Of a stretch of 17,565 nt of DNA, positions 1 through 7,926 are shown one piece after another. Position 1 is the stretch's first letter. Every line of letters starts with the position of its first letter. Both the position numbers and the translations under genes were made by a program. Source of the stretch: an uncultured Treponema sp. (lineage in GTDB: Bacteria > Spirochaetota > Spirochaetia > Treponematales > Treponemataceae); contig CALDWC010000184.1 in the NCBI GenBank assembly GCA_937923945.1, forward strand, positions 1 through 17,565, given 5' to 3'. Below the pieces are notes generated by a model that saw nothing but the letters and a program-made list of their open reading frames with translations, had not been told where the DNA came from and made no database searches.

Positions 1-94
1 CGCAAATGTTCAGAATCTACCTTATTATACTGAACATTGAGAAACAATAAGGAAAGCTGTTAAACGGCGTCAAGCCTTTAATCAGCGTTTCCTT
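1..94 (+). repeat. Intergenic hairpin repeat, copy A (left-truncated by window edge)
   Basis: Right part of the repeat family also found at 4484, 9688, 12802 and 17288. It contains the central hairpin (arms ATGTTCAG and CTGAACAT), then GAGAAACAAT, then the right-end hairpin closing in CAGCGTTTCCTT. It lacks the extra AACTTTGC hairpin present in copies B and C, so it belongs to the short form. The right end is followed directly by AAGGAGA, which resembles the start of another left end. The copy lies downstream of the flavin-reductase gene, which reads toward it. Confidence 0.9.
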
Positions 95-129
95 AAGGAG
101 ACATCGCAAAGAGCTTGCACGGAAAAGGA

Positions 130-180
130 CGCACACCGTTTTTGAAAATCGCTGTGATTTCCGCCGATGAACGGTGTGCG
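130..180. repeat. 11-bp inverted repeat with 29-nt loop
   Basis: CGCACACCGTT (130-140) is the exact reverse complement of AACGGTGTGCG (170-180). It lies about 60 bp past the stop codon of the flavin-reductase gene and could form the 3' hairpin of that transcript. There is no clear T tract on either side, so calling it an intrinsic terminator is not justified from sequence alone. Confidence 0.55.
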
Positions 181-239
181 ACACGTATGACGCACAAAGC
201 GTATTTCCCGCACCATCATTACTTTATACCGTTACGTTA

Positions 240-779
240 TTAGCGTCTCACGTACGCGGCAATGATTTCACAAATATACACCGTATGAAAATCACGGCGC
301 GGATAATTTTGCGCAATGAGCGACACCGCATTAAAATTGTCCGGCTGAATTTGTCCCGTATACAGCTTTTTGCACGCAAGAATTGTTTGCGCTTGCTCAA
401 AACCGATACAGCCGGTATCAAGCATCAGCGGAACTAATCCCGTTTCCGCCGCTTTGTCGTAATCGCGTCCCGACTTTGACCCGCAAAATGAGAGCATCGC
501 TTTCGAAGTTTCGTTTTGCTCAAAAAAAGACAAGCTCATCAGTTCGTTTTTTTCCGTAAAGATATGCGTATGCCGCGGCGGACGGACGTAGCAAATCGCA
601 ATCCGCTTATTCCACAAAATACCGAAACTCCCCCATGATACGGTCATCGTATTCCAGTTTTCCCGCTCTGTGCCGCTACCGCTCGTCAACAATGCCCACC
701 GTTCATCAAAGTCCGAAAACGGTTTAACGAGAGCATCGAGATTCGCATTGGTCGATTCAATTTTTTTAAAAGTTTCCAT
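240..779 (-). CDS. Flavin reductase-like (FMN-binding split barrel) protein
   Basis: 179 residues. The segment NTMTVSWGSFGILWNKRIAI followed by PPRHTHIF is typical of the flavin reductase-like family, whose members bind FMN in a split beta barrel and often reduce flavin with NAD(P)H; the substrate here is unknown. I chose the ATG at 779 because AAGGAG (794-789) lies nine bases upstream; a TTG at 788 would sit directly against this Shine-Dalgarno site. The gene begins 30 bp after the antiporter stop on the same strand, so the two are probably one transcript. No signal peptide or membrane segment is visible, suggesting a cytoplasmic protein. Family is fairly sure; physiological role is not. Confidence 0.8.
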   Translation of the reverse strand: METFKKIESTNANLDALVKPFSDFDERWALLTSGSGTERENWNTMTVSWGSFGILWNKRIAICYVRPPRHTHIFTEKNELMSLSFFEQNETSKAMLSFCGSKSGRDYDKAAETGLVPLMLDTGCIGFEQAQTILACKKLYTGQIQPDNFNAVSLIAQNYPRRDFHTVYICEIIAAYVRR

Positions 780-809
780 AAAAAACAACTCCTTACATTC
801 AAGTTTTGT

Positions 810-2294
810 TTATTTTTTTAATCGCACATCAGGCTCGCTCGGGATTGCAAAACCGGGAATAAATGCATCCAGCGGCGTGATAGTAAAAAGGAGCAAACTT
901 GCGACCGCTATGATTGCAACGTAGTTTTGCGAAATTAAGTCTATCTGGTTAAAGGTTTGCAAGGGGTAAACGGTCGCTGCAATGCCGACAAAGTAACTGA
1001 GGTATACATGCCAGGGAATGAGTTGACTGCCGAAAACGCCGAGAGCCGATGAAAAGGTCGCGTTACGTAACCGCACGCGGTACATGTGTTCTTCGCTCGC
1101 TTCAATATTTTTGTCCGTAATATCTTTAATAATGGGACCCATTGTCGTAATTTGCGCCATTTCGTCGGCAAGCGCCGCATTCCCCAAAATTGAAATAACC
1201 CCGTTCCAAAAGAGCAGTTGACTGACATTTTTCGAAATGCTCACGCTGAAATCCGCAAGCGGTTGAAATGCATTCATTTTTCGCATAACACCGCCGAAAG
1301 CGGCTACCCACATCATCATCACGATAACCCAGTTTCCCGCATCGGCAAAGCCGTTCAGCATTAAATCCAAACACGTGCCGACGTTGAAAACGGTACCGGC
1401 AAACGCGCCGAGGATAAAACAGGACACCAATCCGATGGTCAAACAGATGACGGTCGAAATTCCTTTGAGTGCCGTTGCAATAACCAATATCATCGGAATC
1501 ACCATATAAAACGGAACGCCCTTTTTTACTTGATTTAAAAGTGCTACCGCGACCGGTTTTTGTTCTTCGAGTTTTTCCCAAACTTCAGCGGGAATCGCAT
1601 CAATTGCGGAGCGCGGATCAACCGACGCGGTGGGGAGCGTCCAACTTGCAAGTAAAAATATCGCTGCCGATAAAATTAAAACAAACAAAGCCCAACCGCC
1701 TTGACTTTTCATGCGGTCGGTTATTTTAACGTTGTGAATACCGGAACTGACCACCGTCACGTCGGATATTAAACCGAGATTGTCGCCGAAGCAAGAGCCG
1801 CCTGCAACCGCGCAAAGCGAAAGTAAAATATTACCGCCGAGAATATGTGTGAGCCACAAAAAAATAGGTGCACAGGCGGCGAAGGTTCCCCACGAACTTC
1901 CGGTTGCAACGGAAAGACAACTTGAAACGAGCAGGGAAATAACCGCAACCGTCCGGGCGGAAAGCCCGATAAATAAGCTGATGTTAATAATTGACGCTCC
2001 GACGCCGGTATACATAAAGCTGTCCGCCAACGCATACGCCAGCATCAAAATAAAAAACACAATTTGCATTTCTTTGACGTTGGAAACGGCTGCGTCCAAC
2101 ACTTCGTTAAATTTCAGTTTTTCGGTGACCATAGCAACAATAAATGCGTATGCAGTTGCAAGCGGCGCAATAATTAAAATATCCAGTGAGATTCCTGTTT
2201 TTCCGGAAAGAGACGGCACATTGGAAATAATCATTAAAGAAGCTAATAAAAGAATCGGTGAAAGTTTAAAAAACGCTTTCAAAAAATTATTCAC
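810..2294 (-). CDS. NhaC family Na+/H+ antiporter
   Basis: About 494 residues with many hydrophobic segments, matching the usual length of NhaC-type antiporters. Diagnostic stretches are ATGSSWGT near residue 130 and GGSCFGDNLGLISDVT near residues 165-180, the latter corresponding to the GDNxSPISDTT-like motif of the family. These inner-membrane proteins exchange sodium (or, in relatives, malate/lactate) for protons, so the exact substrate is open. The likely start is GTG at 2294, preceded by GGAG at 2303-2300; an in-frame GTG at 2300 overlaps that site and is less likely. The promoter at 2350-2322 lies immediately upstream and gives a very short leader. It leads a two-gene unit with the flavin-reductase-like gene. 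Confidence 0.88.
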   Translation of the reverse strand: MNNFLKAFFKLSPILLLASLMIISNVPSLSGKTGISLDILIIAPLATAYAFIVAMVTEKLKFNEVLDAAVSNVKEMQIVFFILMLAYALADSFMYTGVGASIINISLFIGLSARTVAVISLLVSSCLSVATGSSWGTFAACAPIFLWLTHILGGNILLSLCAVAGGSCFGDNLGLISDVTVVSSGIHNVKITDRMKSQGGWALFVLILSAAIFLLASWTLPTASVDPRSAIDAIPAEVWEKLEEQKPVAVALLNQVKKGVPFYMVIPMILVIATALKGISTVICLTIGLVSCFILGAFAGTVFNVGTCLDLMLNGFADAGNWVIVMMMWVAAFGGVMRKMNAFQPLADFSVSISKNVSQLLFWNGVISILGNAALADEMAQITTMGPIIKDITDKNIEASEEHMYRVRLRNATFSSALGVFGSQLIPWHVYLSYFVGIAATVYPLQTFNQIDLISQNYVAIIAVASLLLFTITPLDAFIPGFAIPSEPDVRLKK

Positions 2295-2321
2295 AAACAC
2301 TCCGATACGTATAATGTAAAA

Positions 2322-2350
2322 ATTTTACTTGATAAATTTTTTTTATTCAA
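2322..2350 (-). promoter_or_regulatory. Promoter of the antiporter operon
   Basis: On the minus strand TTGAAT (2350-2345) is followed after exactly 17 bases by TAAAAT (2327-2322). Both hexamers are close to the sigma70 consensus, and the implied start near 2315 leaves about 20 bases before the GTG at 2294, with GGAG between them. Confidence 0.7.
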
Positions 2351-2367
2351 GGTATGAAATTGTTATA

Positions 2368-2376
2368 TGATATAAT
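2368..2376 (+). promoter_or_regulatory. Extended -10 promoter candidate, plus strand
   Basis: TGATATAAT matches an extended -10 element (TGn plus TATAAT) exactly. No good -35 hexamer is seen 16-18 bases upstream. It faces the terminator-like hairpin at 2453-2484, with no real reading frame between them, so it may drive a short RNA of roughly 100 nt. Confidence 0.4.
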
Positions 2377-2452
2377 CACACAGACAAACAAAACTTTTTT
2401 CAAATGGATGCATAAAAAAGCAAATATTTTTTATTAGTATTAGGCGAGAAAC

Positions 2453-2484
2453 CGGCACAAGGCTTTGTGCCGATTTTTATTTTA
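2453..2484 (+). terminator. Intrinsic terminator, plus strand
   Basis: CGGCACAA (2453-2460), a GGCT loop, then TTGTGCCG (2465-2472) give an 8-bp perfect stem, followed by ATTTTTATTTTA. The T-rich tail is on the plus strand only. No plus-strand protein gene lies upstream in the window, so it ends either a small RNA or antisense transcription. Confidence 0.65.
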
Positions 2485-2541
2485 CGTCAAGTATACTTTT
2501 CGATAAAACAAAAAAGACGAATAATATTTGTATCTCAAAAT

Positions 2542-2598
2542 CGATTGGGAAAACTCATGTTTACGCGCGCTGATACGGGTAATCAGCGTTTCCAATCG
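2542..2598 (-). terminator. Structured 3' region of lepA, possible terminator
   Basis: CGATTGG (2542-2548) pairs with CCAATCG (2592-2598), and an inner CGCTGAT pairs with ATCAGCG. On the minus strand the stem is followed by ATTTTG, a weak T tract. It begins about 25 bp past the lepA stop. Part of it (TAATCAGCGTTTCC) equals the right end of the window's repeat family. Confidence 0.35.
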
Positions 2599-2621
2599 AC
2601 TTTACCGCACGACAGATGGAA

Positions 2622-4427
2622 CTATTCGTTTTTCGCTTTGAGGACGGCTAAAAATGCGGATTGCGGTAACTCAACGTTGCCGACCATCTTTAAGCGTTTT
2701 TTACCTTCTTTTTGCTTGTCCAAAAGTTTTCTTTTTCGGGTGATATCGCCGCCGTAGCATTTCGCCAAGACGTCTTTTCGCAGCGCAGGTACGGTTTCCC
2801 GTGCAATAATCTGACTGCCAATTGCACCCTGAATCGCAATTTTAAAAAGCTGCCGTGGAATTTCTTCTCTCAGTTTTTCACATACACGCAGGGCTTTTTC
2901 GCGGGCGTTTGCACGAAACGACAACTGCGATAACGCATCTACCGGCTCCCCGTTGATGAGAATATCGATTTTTACTAAATCGGTATCCCGCATATCAATC
3001 ACTTCGTAATCAAATGAAGTATAACCTCGACTTAAACTTTTGAGCCTATCGTAAAAATCAAACAGAACTTCAGCGAGCGGCATTTCGTAAATCAACTCAA
3101 CCCGCTTTTCGTCGAGATAGTGCATATTTTTTTGGACGCCCCGTTTTTCAAGGCAGAGGTTCATCATATTGCCGATATACGTTGTCGGTGTGATAATAGA
3201 CGCTTTGATATACGGCTCCTGCGCCCGAACGATAGTTGCCGGATCGGGATAATCCGCCGGATTGTCGCAAATAATCGTTTCACCGGATTGCAGCGTTAAC
3301 GAATACCGCACTGACGGAGACGTAAAAATCACGTATTGATTAAATTCTCGTTCCAACCGCTCCTGAACGATTTCCAAATGGAGCAACCCCAAAAAACCGC
3401 AGCGGAAGCCATTTCCCAACGCAACGGACGAATCTTTTTCGTAGGTTAAACTCGCATCGTTTAGTTTTAAACGCTCAAAAGCATCCCGTAATTCTTCATA
3501 GTCGTTCGTGTCCATCGGATAAATCGAAGAAAACACAACCGGTTTCACTTCTTTGAAACCGTGCAGCGGTGCATCGCAAGGAGATTCCGCGTCGGTTACC
3601 GTATCCCCGACTGCCACATCCGAAACGGTTTTTATACCCGCAATAATATAACCCACTTCACCGGCATAAAGACCTTCATTTTTTACGAGACCTAAAACAA
3701 AAACGCCGGTTTCTTCAACCTTGTATTCGCTCTTGCTGTTCATAAACCGAACGGTCATACCGGTTTTTATGCAGCCGTCAAATACGCGCACATGCACAAT
3801 CACACCGCGATATACATCATAGTGACAGTCGAAAATCAGCGCCTTGAGTTCCGTATTTGGGTTTCCTGCAGGCGGCGGAAACTGTTGAACAATCGCTTCA
3901 AAAAGCGCATCAATGTTTTGTCCCGTTTTTGCCGAAATCGCAATCGCCGTATCGCTGTCCAAACCGAGTTCGTTATCGATTTGGTGTTTCACCGCTTCAA
4001 TATCCGCCGCCGGTAAATCGATTTTATTTATCACCGGAAGAATGGTTAAATCATGCTCCAAAGCTAAATACATATTTGAAAGCGTTTGCGATTCCACGCC
4101 TTGCGTTGCATCCACGAGCAAAAGCGCCCCTTCGCAGGAAGCAATCGCCCGTGAAACTTCATAAGAAAAGTCAACGTGACCGGGCGTATCAACAAAATTG
4201 AGCTGATATTGCTCTCCGTCCTGCGCAGTATAGGAAATGGTTACCGCTTGGCTTTTAATCGTAATGCCGCGCTCTCGCTCAATATCCATATTATCGGTCA
4301 TCTGCGTCCGCTGCAATCGCTCCGAAACCGCTCTGGTTTTTTCAATTAAGCGGTCGGAGAGTGTCGATTTTCCGTGGTCAATATGTGCTACAATGCAAAA
4401 GTTGCGTATTTTTTTCTGATCGTACAT
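2622..4427 (-). CDS. lepA: Elongation factor 4 (LepA), translational GTPase
   Basis: 601 residues, the normal length for LepA/EF4, a ribosome-binding GTPase of the cytoplasm thought to act on stalled or initiating ribosomes. The G motifs are complete: AHIDHGKST (about residues 14-22), RERGITIK, DTPGHVDF and NKIDLP. The C-terminal LepA domain ends with the typical GNVELPQSAFLAVLK. I chose the ATG at 4427 (MYDQKKIRNF) by family alignment; upstream codons in frame look non-coding. No Shine-Dalgarno is present. A TATACT hexamer lies eight bases before the ATG, compatible with a leaderless mRNA. It stands alone between the antiporter unit and repeat copy B. Confidence 0.97.
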   Translation of the reverse strand: MYDQKKIRNFCIVAHIDHGKSTLSDRLIEKTRAVSERLQRTQMTDNMDIERERGITIKSQAVTISYTAQDGEQYQLNFVDTPGHVDFSYEVSRAIASCEGALLLVDATQGVESQTLSNMYLALEHDLTILPVINKIDLPAADIEAVKHQIDNELGLDSDTAIAISAKTGQNIDALFEAIVQQFPPPAGNPNTELKALIFDCHYDVYRGVIVHVRVFDGCIKTGMTVRFMNSKSEYKVEETGVFVLGLVKNEGLYAGEVGYIIAGIKTVSDVAVGDTVTDAESPCDAPLHGFKEVKPVVFSSIYPMDTNDYEELRDAFERLKLNDASLTYEKDSSVALGNGFRCGFLGLLHLEIVQERLEREFNQYVIFTSPSVRYSLTLQSGETIICDNPADYPDPATIVRAQEPYIKASIITPTTYIGNMMNLCLEKRGVQKNMHYLDEKRVELIYEMPLAEVLFDFYDRLKSLSRGYTSFDYEVIDMRDTDLVKIDILINGEPVDALSQLSFRANAREKALRVCEKLREEIPRQLFKIAIQGAIGSQIIARETVPALRKDVLAKCYGGDITRKRKLLDKQKEGKKRLKMVGNVELPQSAFLAVLKAKNE

Positions 4428-4435
4428 CGGAGTAG

Positions 4436-4441
4436 AGTATA
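4436..4441 (-). promoter_or_regulatory. Putative -10 element of lepA
   Basis: TATACT on the minus strand, with eight bases between it and the lepA ATG at 4427. The -35 region is weak (TGGATT or similar). A small palindrome TTACAT-TT-ATGTAA at 4467-4480 sits just upstream and could be an operator, although it may be chance in AT-rich DNA. Confidence 0.35.
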
Positions 4442-4483
4442 CACAAATACAAAAAAAAATCCACACTTACATTTATGTAACAT

Positions 4484-4830
4484 AAGGAGGCACTGTATAG
4501 CGCTTCATACAGCCATTTTATAGTACTTCACACTGTGGCTTTATAGTACTATAAACTGCCACTGTGCAGTGCTTAAGAGAGGCACTATATAGTATGTAAG
4601 AACGCTACTGATTAATTCAATCGATAATTGAGGGTATCTTTCAAAAACTCGGGTTAGATTTTTAGAGACTACTTTTCAGTACCCACCTTTAAAATCGTTG
4701 TTTCGAAAATGTTCATAGTCACTTATACTGAACATTGAGAAACAATAAAGGAGATACTTTCTTTTTGCAAAAAAACTTTGCGAAGCAAAGTTGCCAGTAA
4801 ACGGCGGCAAGCCTTTAATCAGCGTTTCCT
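4484..4830 (+). repeat. Intergenic hairpin repeat, copy B (long form with 115-bp insertion)
   Basis: It begins AAGGAGGCACTG, then carries 4496-4610, which is absent from the other copies, then resumes with ATTAATTCAATCG. The rest matches copy C: a GAGGGYATCTTTCAAAAACT stretch, TTTTCAGTRCCCACCTTTAAAAT, the central AATGTTCA/TGAACATT hairpin, the AACTTTGC-GAA-GCAAAGTT hairpin and the right end AATCAGCGTTTCCT. It occupies the gap between lepA and the LRR-gene terminator. Confidence 0.9.
4496..4610. repeat. Palindrome-rich insertion inside repeat copy B
   Basis: This segment has a perfect 16-bp palindrome TTTATAGTACTATAAA (4540-4555) flanked by GTGGC and GCCAC, which also pair. A second hairpin joins CTGTAT (4494-4499) and ATACAG. 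TATAGTACT occurs twice and a degenerate copy of the repeat start (GAGAGGCACTA) appears at 4577-4587. ACTG occurs at both borders (4492-4495 and 4607-4610). Confidence 0.7.
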
Positions 4831-4860
4831 AGAGCATCGGCGATAGAATTTGAAAACACT

Positions 4861-4904
4861 TTCAATAAAGAAGCCCCGATTTGTATCACAAATCGGGGCT
4901 TCTT
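4861..4904 (-). terminator. Strong intrinsic terminator of the LRR lipoprotein gene
   Basis: A 17-bp perfect stem joins 4868-4884 and 4888-4904 around a three-base loop, with GC-rich centre GCCCCGA/TCGGGGC. On the minus strand the stem ends in CTTCTTTATTG. It starts about 50 bp after the stop codon at 4955. A-rich and T-rich flanks on both sides make it potentially bidirectional. Confidence 0.9.
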
Positions 4905-4954
4905 GTTCAGTCCAAGACAAACGCTTTTATCAAGCGCTTATCTTACGGTCAAAT

Positions 4955-7870
4955 TTATTGAACGCTAACCCTTGCAGCATCGATACCTTCATCCACAAGA
5001 GCCGTTTTCCATTCCTCACTTGGAACGCTGAACTTCAGTTCTTCGTTTTTGAAGTTTTTAAGAGCGCTTAAGGAAGTTCCAGTCGGAATAGCAACCTTGT
5101 CACCGATTACAATTGAAGTAATGTTTCCTCGAACAGCATCTCCGCAAAGAGTACTGAGATTGACGGCAAGCGTTTGTTTTTCGCTAACATCTGCTGCCGT
5201 TTGTACTTCAATCGTGCTTAAGCCGATCAAATTTTTCAAATTGTTTGCAATGAGTGCTGTAATTTTCACCCCTTGATTTACAATCAGCTTTGTAATACTG
5301 GTGCAGCCGGAAAACACATCGCCACTTGCTATCGTGGTCACATTCCGCAAGTCTAGTTCAGTTAAAGCTTCACAGTCTTTAAATACGTTCGCAGGTAAAG
5401 TCGTTACCCCTTTCGGTATGCTGATACTCTTCAATGCTTTGCAGCCTGAGAATGCTCCCGTACCTAGTTCCGTTAATTCATCGGAAAACTCGATCTTTTT
5501 CAAATTTGTACAGCCGTTGAATATACTATCAGGAAGCTTGCCGTTGTAGCCTATATTGTGTTTACCCAAGTTAACCGTTTCAAGAGCGGTACACCCCTGG
5601 AAATACGGCGTATTACCGGCAACTCCGGTAATACCATCACCGAAAATCACCGTCGTCAGTTTTGTAGTGGCACTTGGAAATAGCATATGTATTCTACGAG
5701 GAGTAGTAGTAATAGTAGTAGTACCACCAATACTGAAAATGCCATCACCGTTAAAGTTAATAGTTGAAATCTCAGTACAGCCCGTAAATGCACTTTTATA
5801 TGCTAAATAACTAAAGTTAATGCCGGCTAAATTTGGATTATTGAATGTAACCGTGCTAAGACCGCTACAGTTATTAAACGCTTCTCCCTGAATTGTTGTA
5901 CAAGTTGCCGGTAATTCCAGCGTCTTCAGCGCAGTACAGCCGTCAAATGCATTGCCGTTAATCGTTGTTACGCGCCAGTCTTTCGGAAAGTCCGTCAAAT
6001 TCGTACAGCCCGCAAATGCCCTTGCTCCGATTGTTGTTAAAGTCTCAGGGAAAGTAACTTTTTTCAACTCTGTCCAGCCTTCAAAAACACCCTTCTTGCC
6101 AGACGCATTACCTGCAATAGCTTTAACGTCCACATCGTTTACCGTTGCAGGGATAATAAGTTCGGTCGCTTCCGTATCGGGCACAATATTTCCGTCTGCA
6201 TCTTTCGGATGTGCAATGTGTAAGGCAGCATTATTATCGATAGCATAGCGCTGCACAAAAGAAACACTGAAATCTTTGTTGCTGCTAATAGGTACCGAGT
6301 AGTCTTTTTTGTATGTTGTATTTTCAATAGGCTTATAATCAGTACCAACTTTTTCTTTCCATTCATACGGAATGTATCCGTCGCTTGCATCCTGCACTGC
6401 CTTTATGGTGAGATCACCTTTCGGTACGACACGAGTTTCCGTTTTGCCGCTTGCAACGTCAACTTCAGTTTCTTTGCCGTATTGGAATTTCAATACCCCT
6501 TTTGCCTTCTGGTCGGTATTGTTGGTGATACTTACATCATAAGCTTCAATAAAGTTTGCGGTAATTTCTCTATCGTTATCCAGCTTGGTAAGGATTTTCG
6601 TTCTTTCATCAAGCGGTTTTTCGTTCAGAGCCGTGATCACATTATTAAAATCGGTATCGCTGCCGCTGCTTGTCCATTTGTCAAAAAGATACTTTTGCCC
6701 CGTTGCATTGACACTTTCTGCGCTGATTTCAACGGAAGAACCTTTCGGTCCGGTAACCGTCACCTCACGATCAGTTTGAGCTGCAGGAACCGTTTGTGCA
6801 TTTGTGCCGTTTTGTGTTATCGCAACCTTTCCGTTTGCACCGGTTGTAATTTTATACTTATAGCTGTAGATAAAGTCCGCACGAACTTCGGCGTCCTCTT
6901 GCACAGCGTAGGTAGCAGTAGCCTCATGAGCACCTGATGAAACGTTTTCGCTGTTGAGTTTCTTGCTTGCATCATAGATACCGAATTTCTGTGATACGGT
7001 TCCTTTCGTTATATCCTCAACCTTTGCCGTAACAGTGATTTTGTCCCCCTGATCTACCCATATTTCCTCTCCGTCGTTTTGCACCGGAGTATCGGCACCG
7101 GTTTCGATTTTGTAGCTCAAAGACCCTCCGTTGCTCATTCTGAAAACAATTTTCTTTTTGTTTCCCGAACCCTTAAACTTTGCCAAAATGCCAAACGATT
7201 GTTTTATGCTTATTGTATAGGATTCCGCCGATGTTGCAGTAAGCGCATTTGCCTCCGTATCGGTAAACCCATCAAAGACAAAGCCGCTTTTCGGTATTGC
7301 GGTAAATGTTACTTCCGTGCCTTTCGGTACGGTTATGGCTTCACCTGCTCCCGGGTTTGTCCGCACGGTATGCTTTTCACCGTTAATGAGCCGACTCGAT
7401 TCTACCGAACCGAACTTATTCGCTGCTCGAAAGGTTACGACACATTGCTCTTTTGCAAGATCCGCTTCCTTCGCAAAAAACACCGTCAAGTTTGAAGTGC
7501 CGTTTACCGGGAATTTTATCGTATCTTTCTCTTTTCGATAGAGCGCTTCTCCGTCGGAAGCTTTCAGCTCCGAGTAATTATTCAAAGCGGTATTAATTAA
7601 ACTATCCGCAGCCGCTTTTATTTCGCAGCTTACCGAGTCGCCGTTTAATACGGTAATTTTGGCTGTTTCGGTTTCGGTAATCGTTTTATCGCCGATTGTA
7701 ACCGCTCCGTCGCCTTTTACCGTAACGGTCAGCGTCACTTCCTTCGGAGCGCCTGAACCGGGTACTCCGGCAGTCCCGGGTGCTCCGGCAGGTCCTGCCG
7801 GCCCTTTACATGACATAATTACAGCAAATACTGCAATTACCGGCATAAAAAATTTTTTTCGGAATTTCAT
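4955..7870 (-). CDS. BspA/LrrA-like leucine-rich repeat surface lipoprotein
   Basis: 971 residues. The signal peptide ends in a lipobox (VIMSC) with lipidated Cys21. Next come a short collagen-like Gly-X-Y tract (residues 23-42), about five beta-rich modules of roughly 100 residues (about 45-540, related to bacterial InlB-B/Flg_new repeats), each ending in a strand such as ADFIYSY, TANFIEAY or VSFVQRY, and then BspA-type LRRs (about 568-870) with repeats of the form AFxGCTxLxxxxxPxxxTxIxxxAF. In Treponema denticola and Tannerella forsythia such proteins (LrrA, BspA) act in adhesion; that role is inferred here. AGGAGG lies five bases before the ATG. It is a single gene with its own promoter and terminator. 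Confidence 0.92.
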   Translation of the reverse strand: MKFRKKFFMPVIAVFAVIMSCKGPAGPAGAPGTAGVPGSGAPKEVTLTVTVKGDGAVTIGDKTITETETAKITVLNGDSVSCEIKAAADSLINTALNNYSELKASDGEALYRKEKDTIKFPVNGTSNLTVFFAKEADLAKEQCVVTFRAANKFGSVESSRLINGEKHTVRTNPGAGEAITVPKGTEVTFTAIPKSGFVFDGFTDTEANALTATSAESYTISIKQSFGILAKFKGSGNKKKIVFRMSNGGSLSYKIETGADTPVQNDGEEIWVDQGDKITVTAKVEDITKGTVSQKFGIYDASKKLNSENVSSGAHEATATYAVQEDAEVRADFIYSYKYKITTGANGKVAITQNGTNAQTVPAAQTDREVTVTGPKGSSVEISAESVNATGQKYLFDKWTSSGSDTDFNNVITALNEKPLDERTKILTKLDNDREITANFIEAYDVSITNNTDQKAKGVLKFQYGKETEVDVASGKTETRVVPKGDLTIKAVQDASDGYIPYEWKEKVGTDYKPIENTTYKKDYSVPISSNKDFSVSFVQRYAIDNNAALHIAHPKDADGNIVPDTEATELIIPATVNDVDVKAIAGNASGKKGVFEGWTELKKVTFPETLTTIGARAFAGCTNLTDFPKDWRVTTINGNAFDGCTALKTLELPATCTTIQGEAFNNCSGLSTVTFNNPNLAGINFSYLAYKSAFTGCTEISTINFNGDGIFSIGGTTTITTTPRRIHMLFPSATTKLTTVIFGDGITGVAGNTPYFQGCTALETVNLGKHNIGYNGKLPDSIFNGCTNLKKIEFSDELTELGTGAFSGCKALKSISIPKGVTTLPANVFKDCEALTELDLRNVTTIASGDVFSGCTSITKLIVNQGVKITALIANNLKNLIGLSTIEVQTAADVSEKQTLAVNLSTLCGDAVRGNITSIVIGDKVAIPTGTSLSALKNFKNEELKFSVPSEEWKTALVDEGIDAARVSVQ

Positions 7871-7898
7871 AAAATCCTCCTATTATGATTTTTGATTA

Positions 7899-7926
7899 AA
7901 TTTACGAAAAAAAAAAATAAAGTCAA
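7899..7926 (-). promoter_or_regulatory. Promoter of the LRR lipoprotein gene
   Basis: TTGACT (7926-7921) is followed after 16 bases by TAAATT (7904-7899) on the minus strand. The spacer contains an uninterrupted run of about eleven T residues. Slippage in that run could vary the spacer length and thus expression, as in phase-variable surface genes, but this is inference from one sequence. Confidence 0.5.

Noticed and set aside
941..1581. Overlapping frames inside the antiporter gene (941-1228, 1126-1581 minus; 1780-2319 plus)
   Set aside because: They are in other frames of a clearly coding gene, have no family signatures and no Shine-Dalgarno sites.
2300..2600. Cation riboswitch upstream of the antiporter
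   Set aside because: The best promoter leaves a leader of only about 20 bases, too short for a riboswitch, and no known aptamer motif was recognised further upstream.
4740..4757. AAGGAG motif inside repeat copies B and C as a ribosome-binding site
   Set aside because: No start codon and open frame follow at a suitable distance in either copy.
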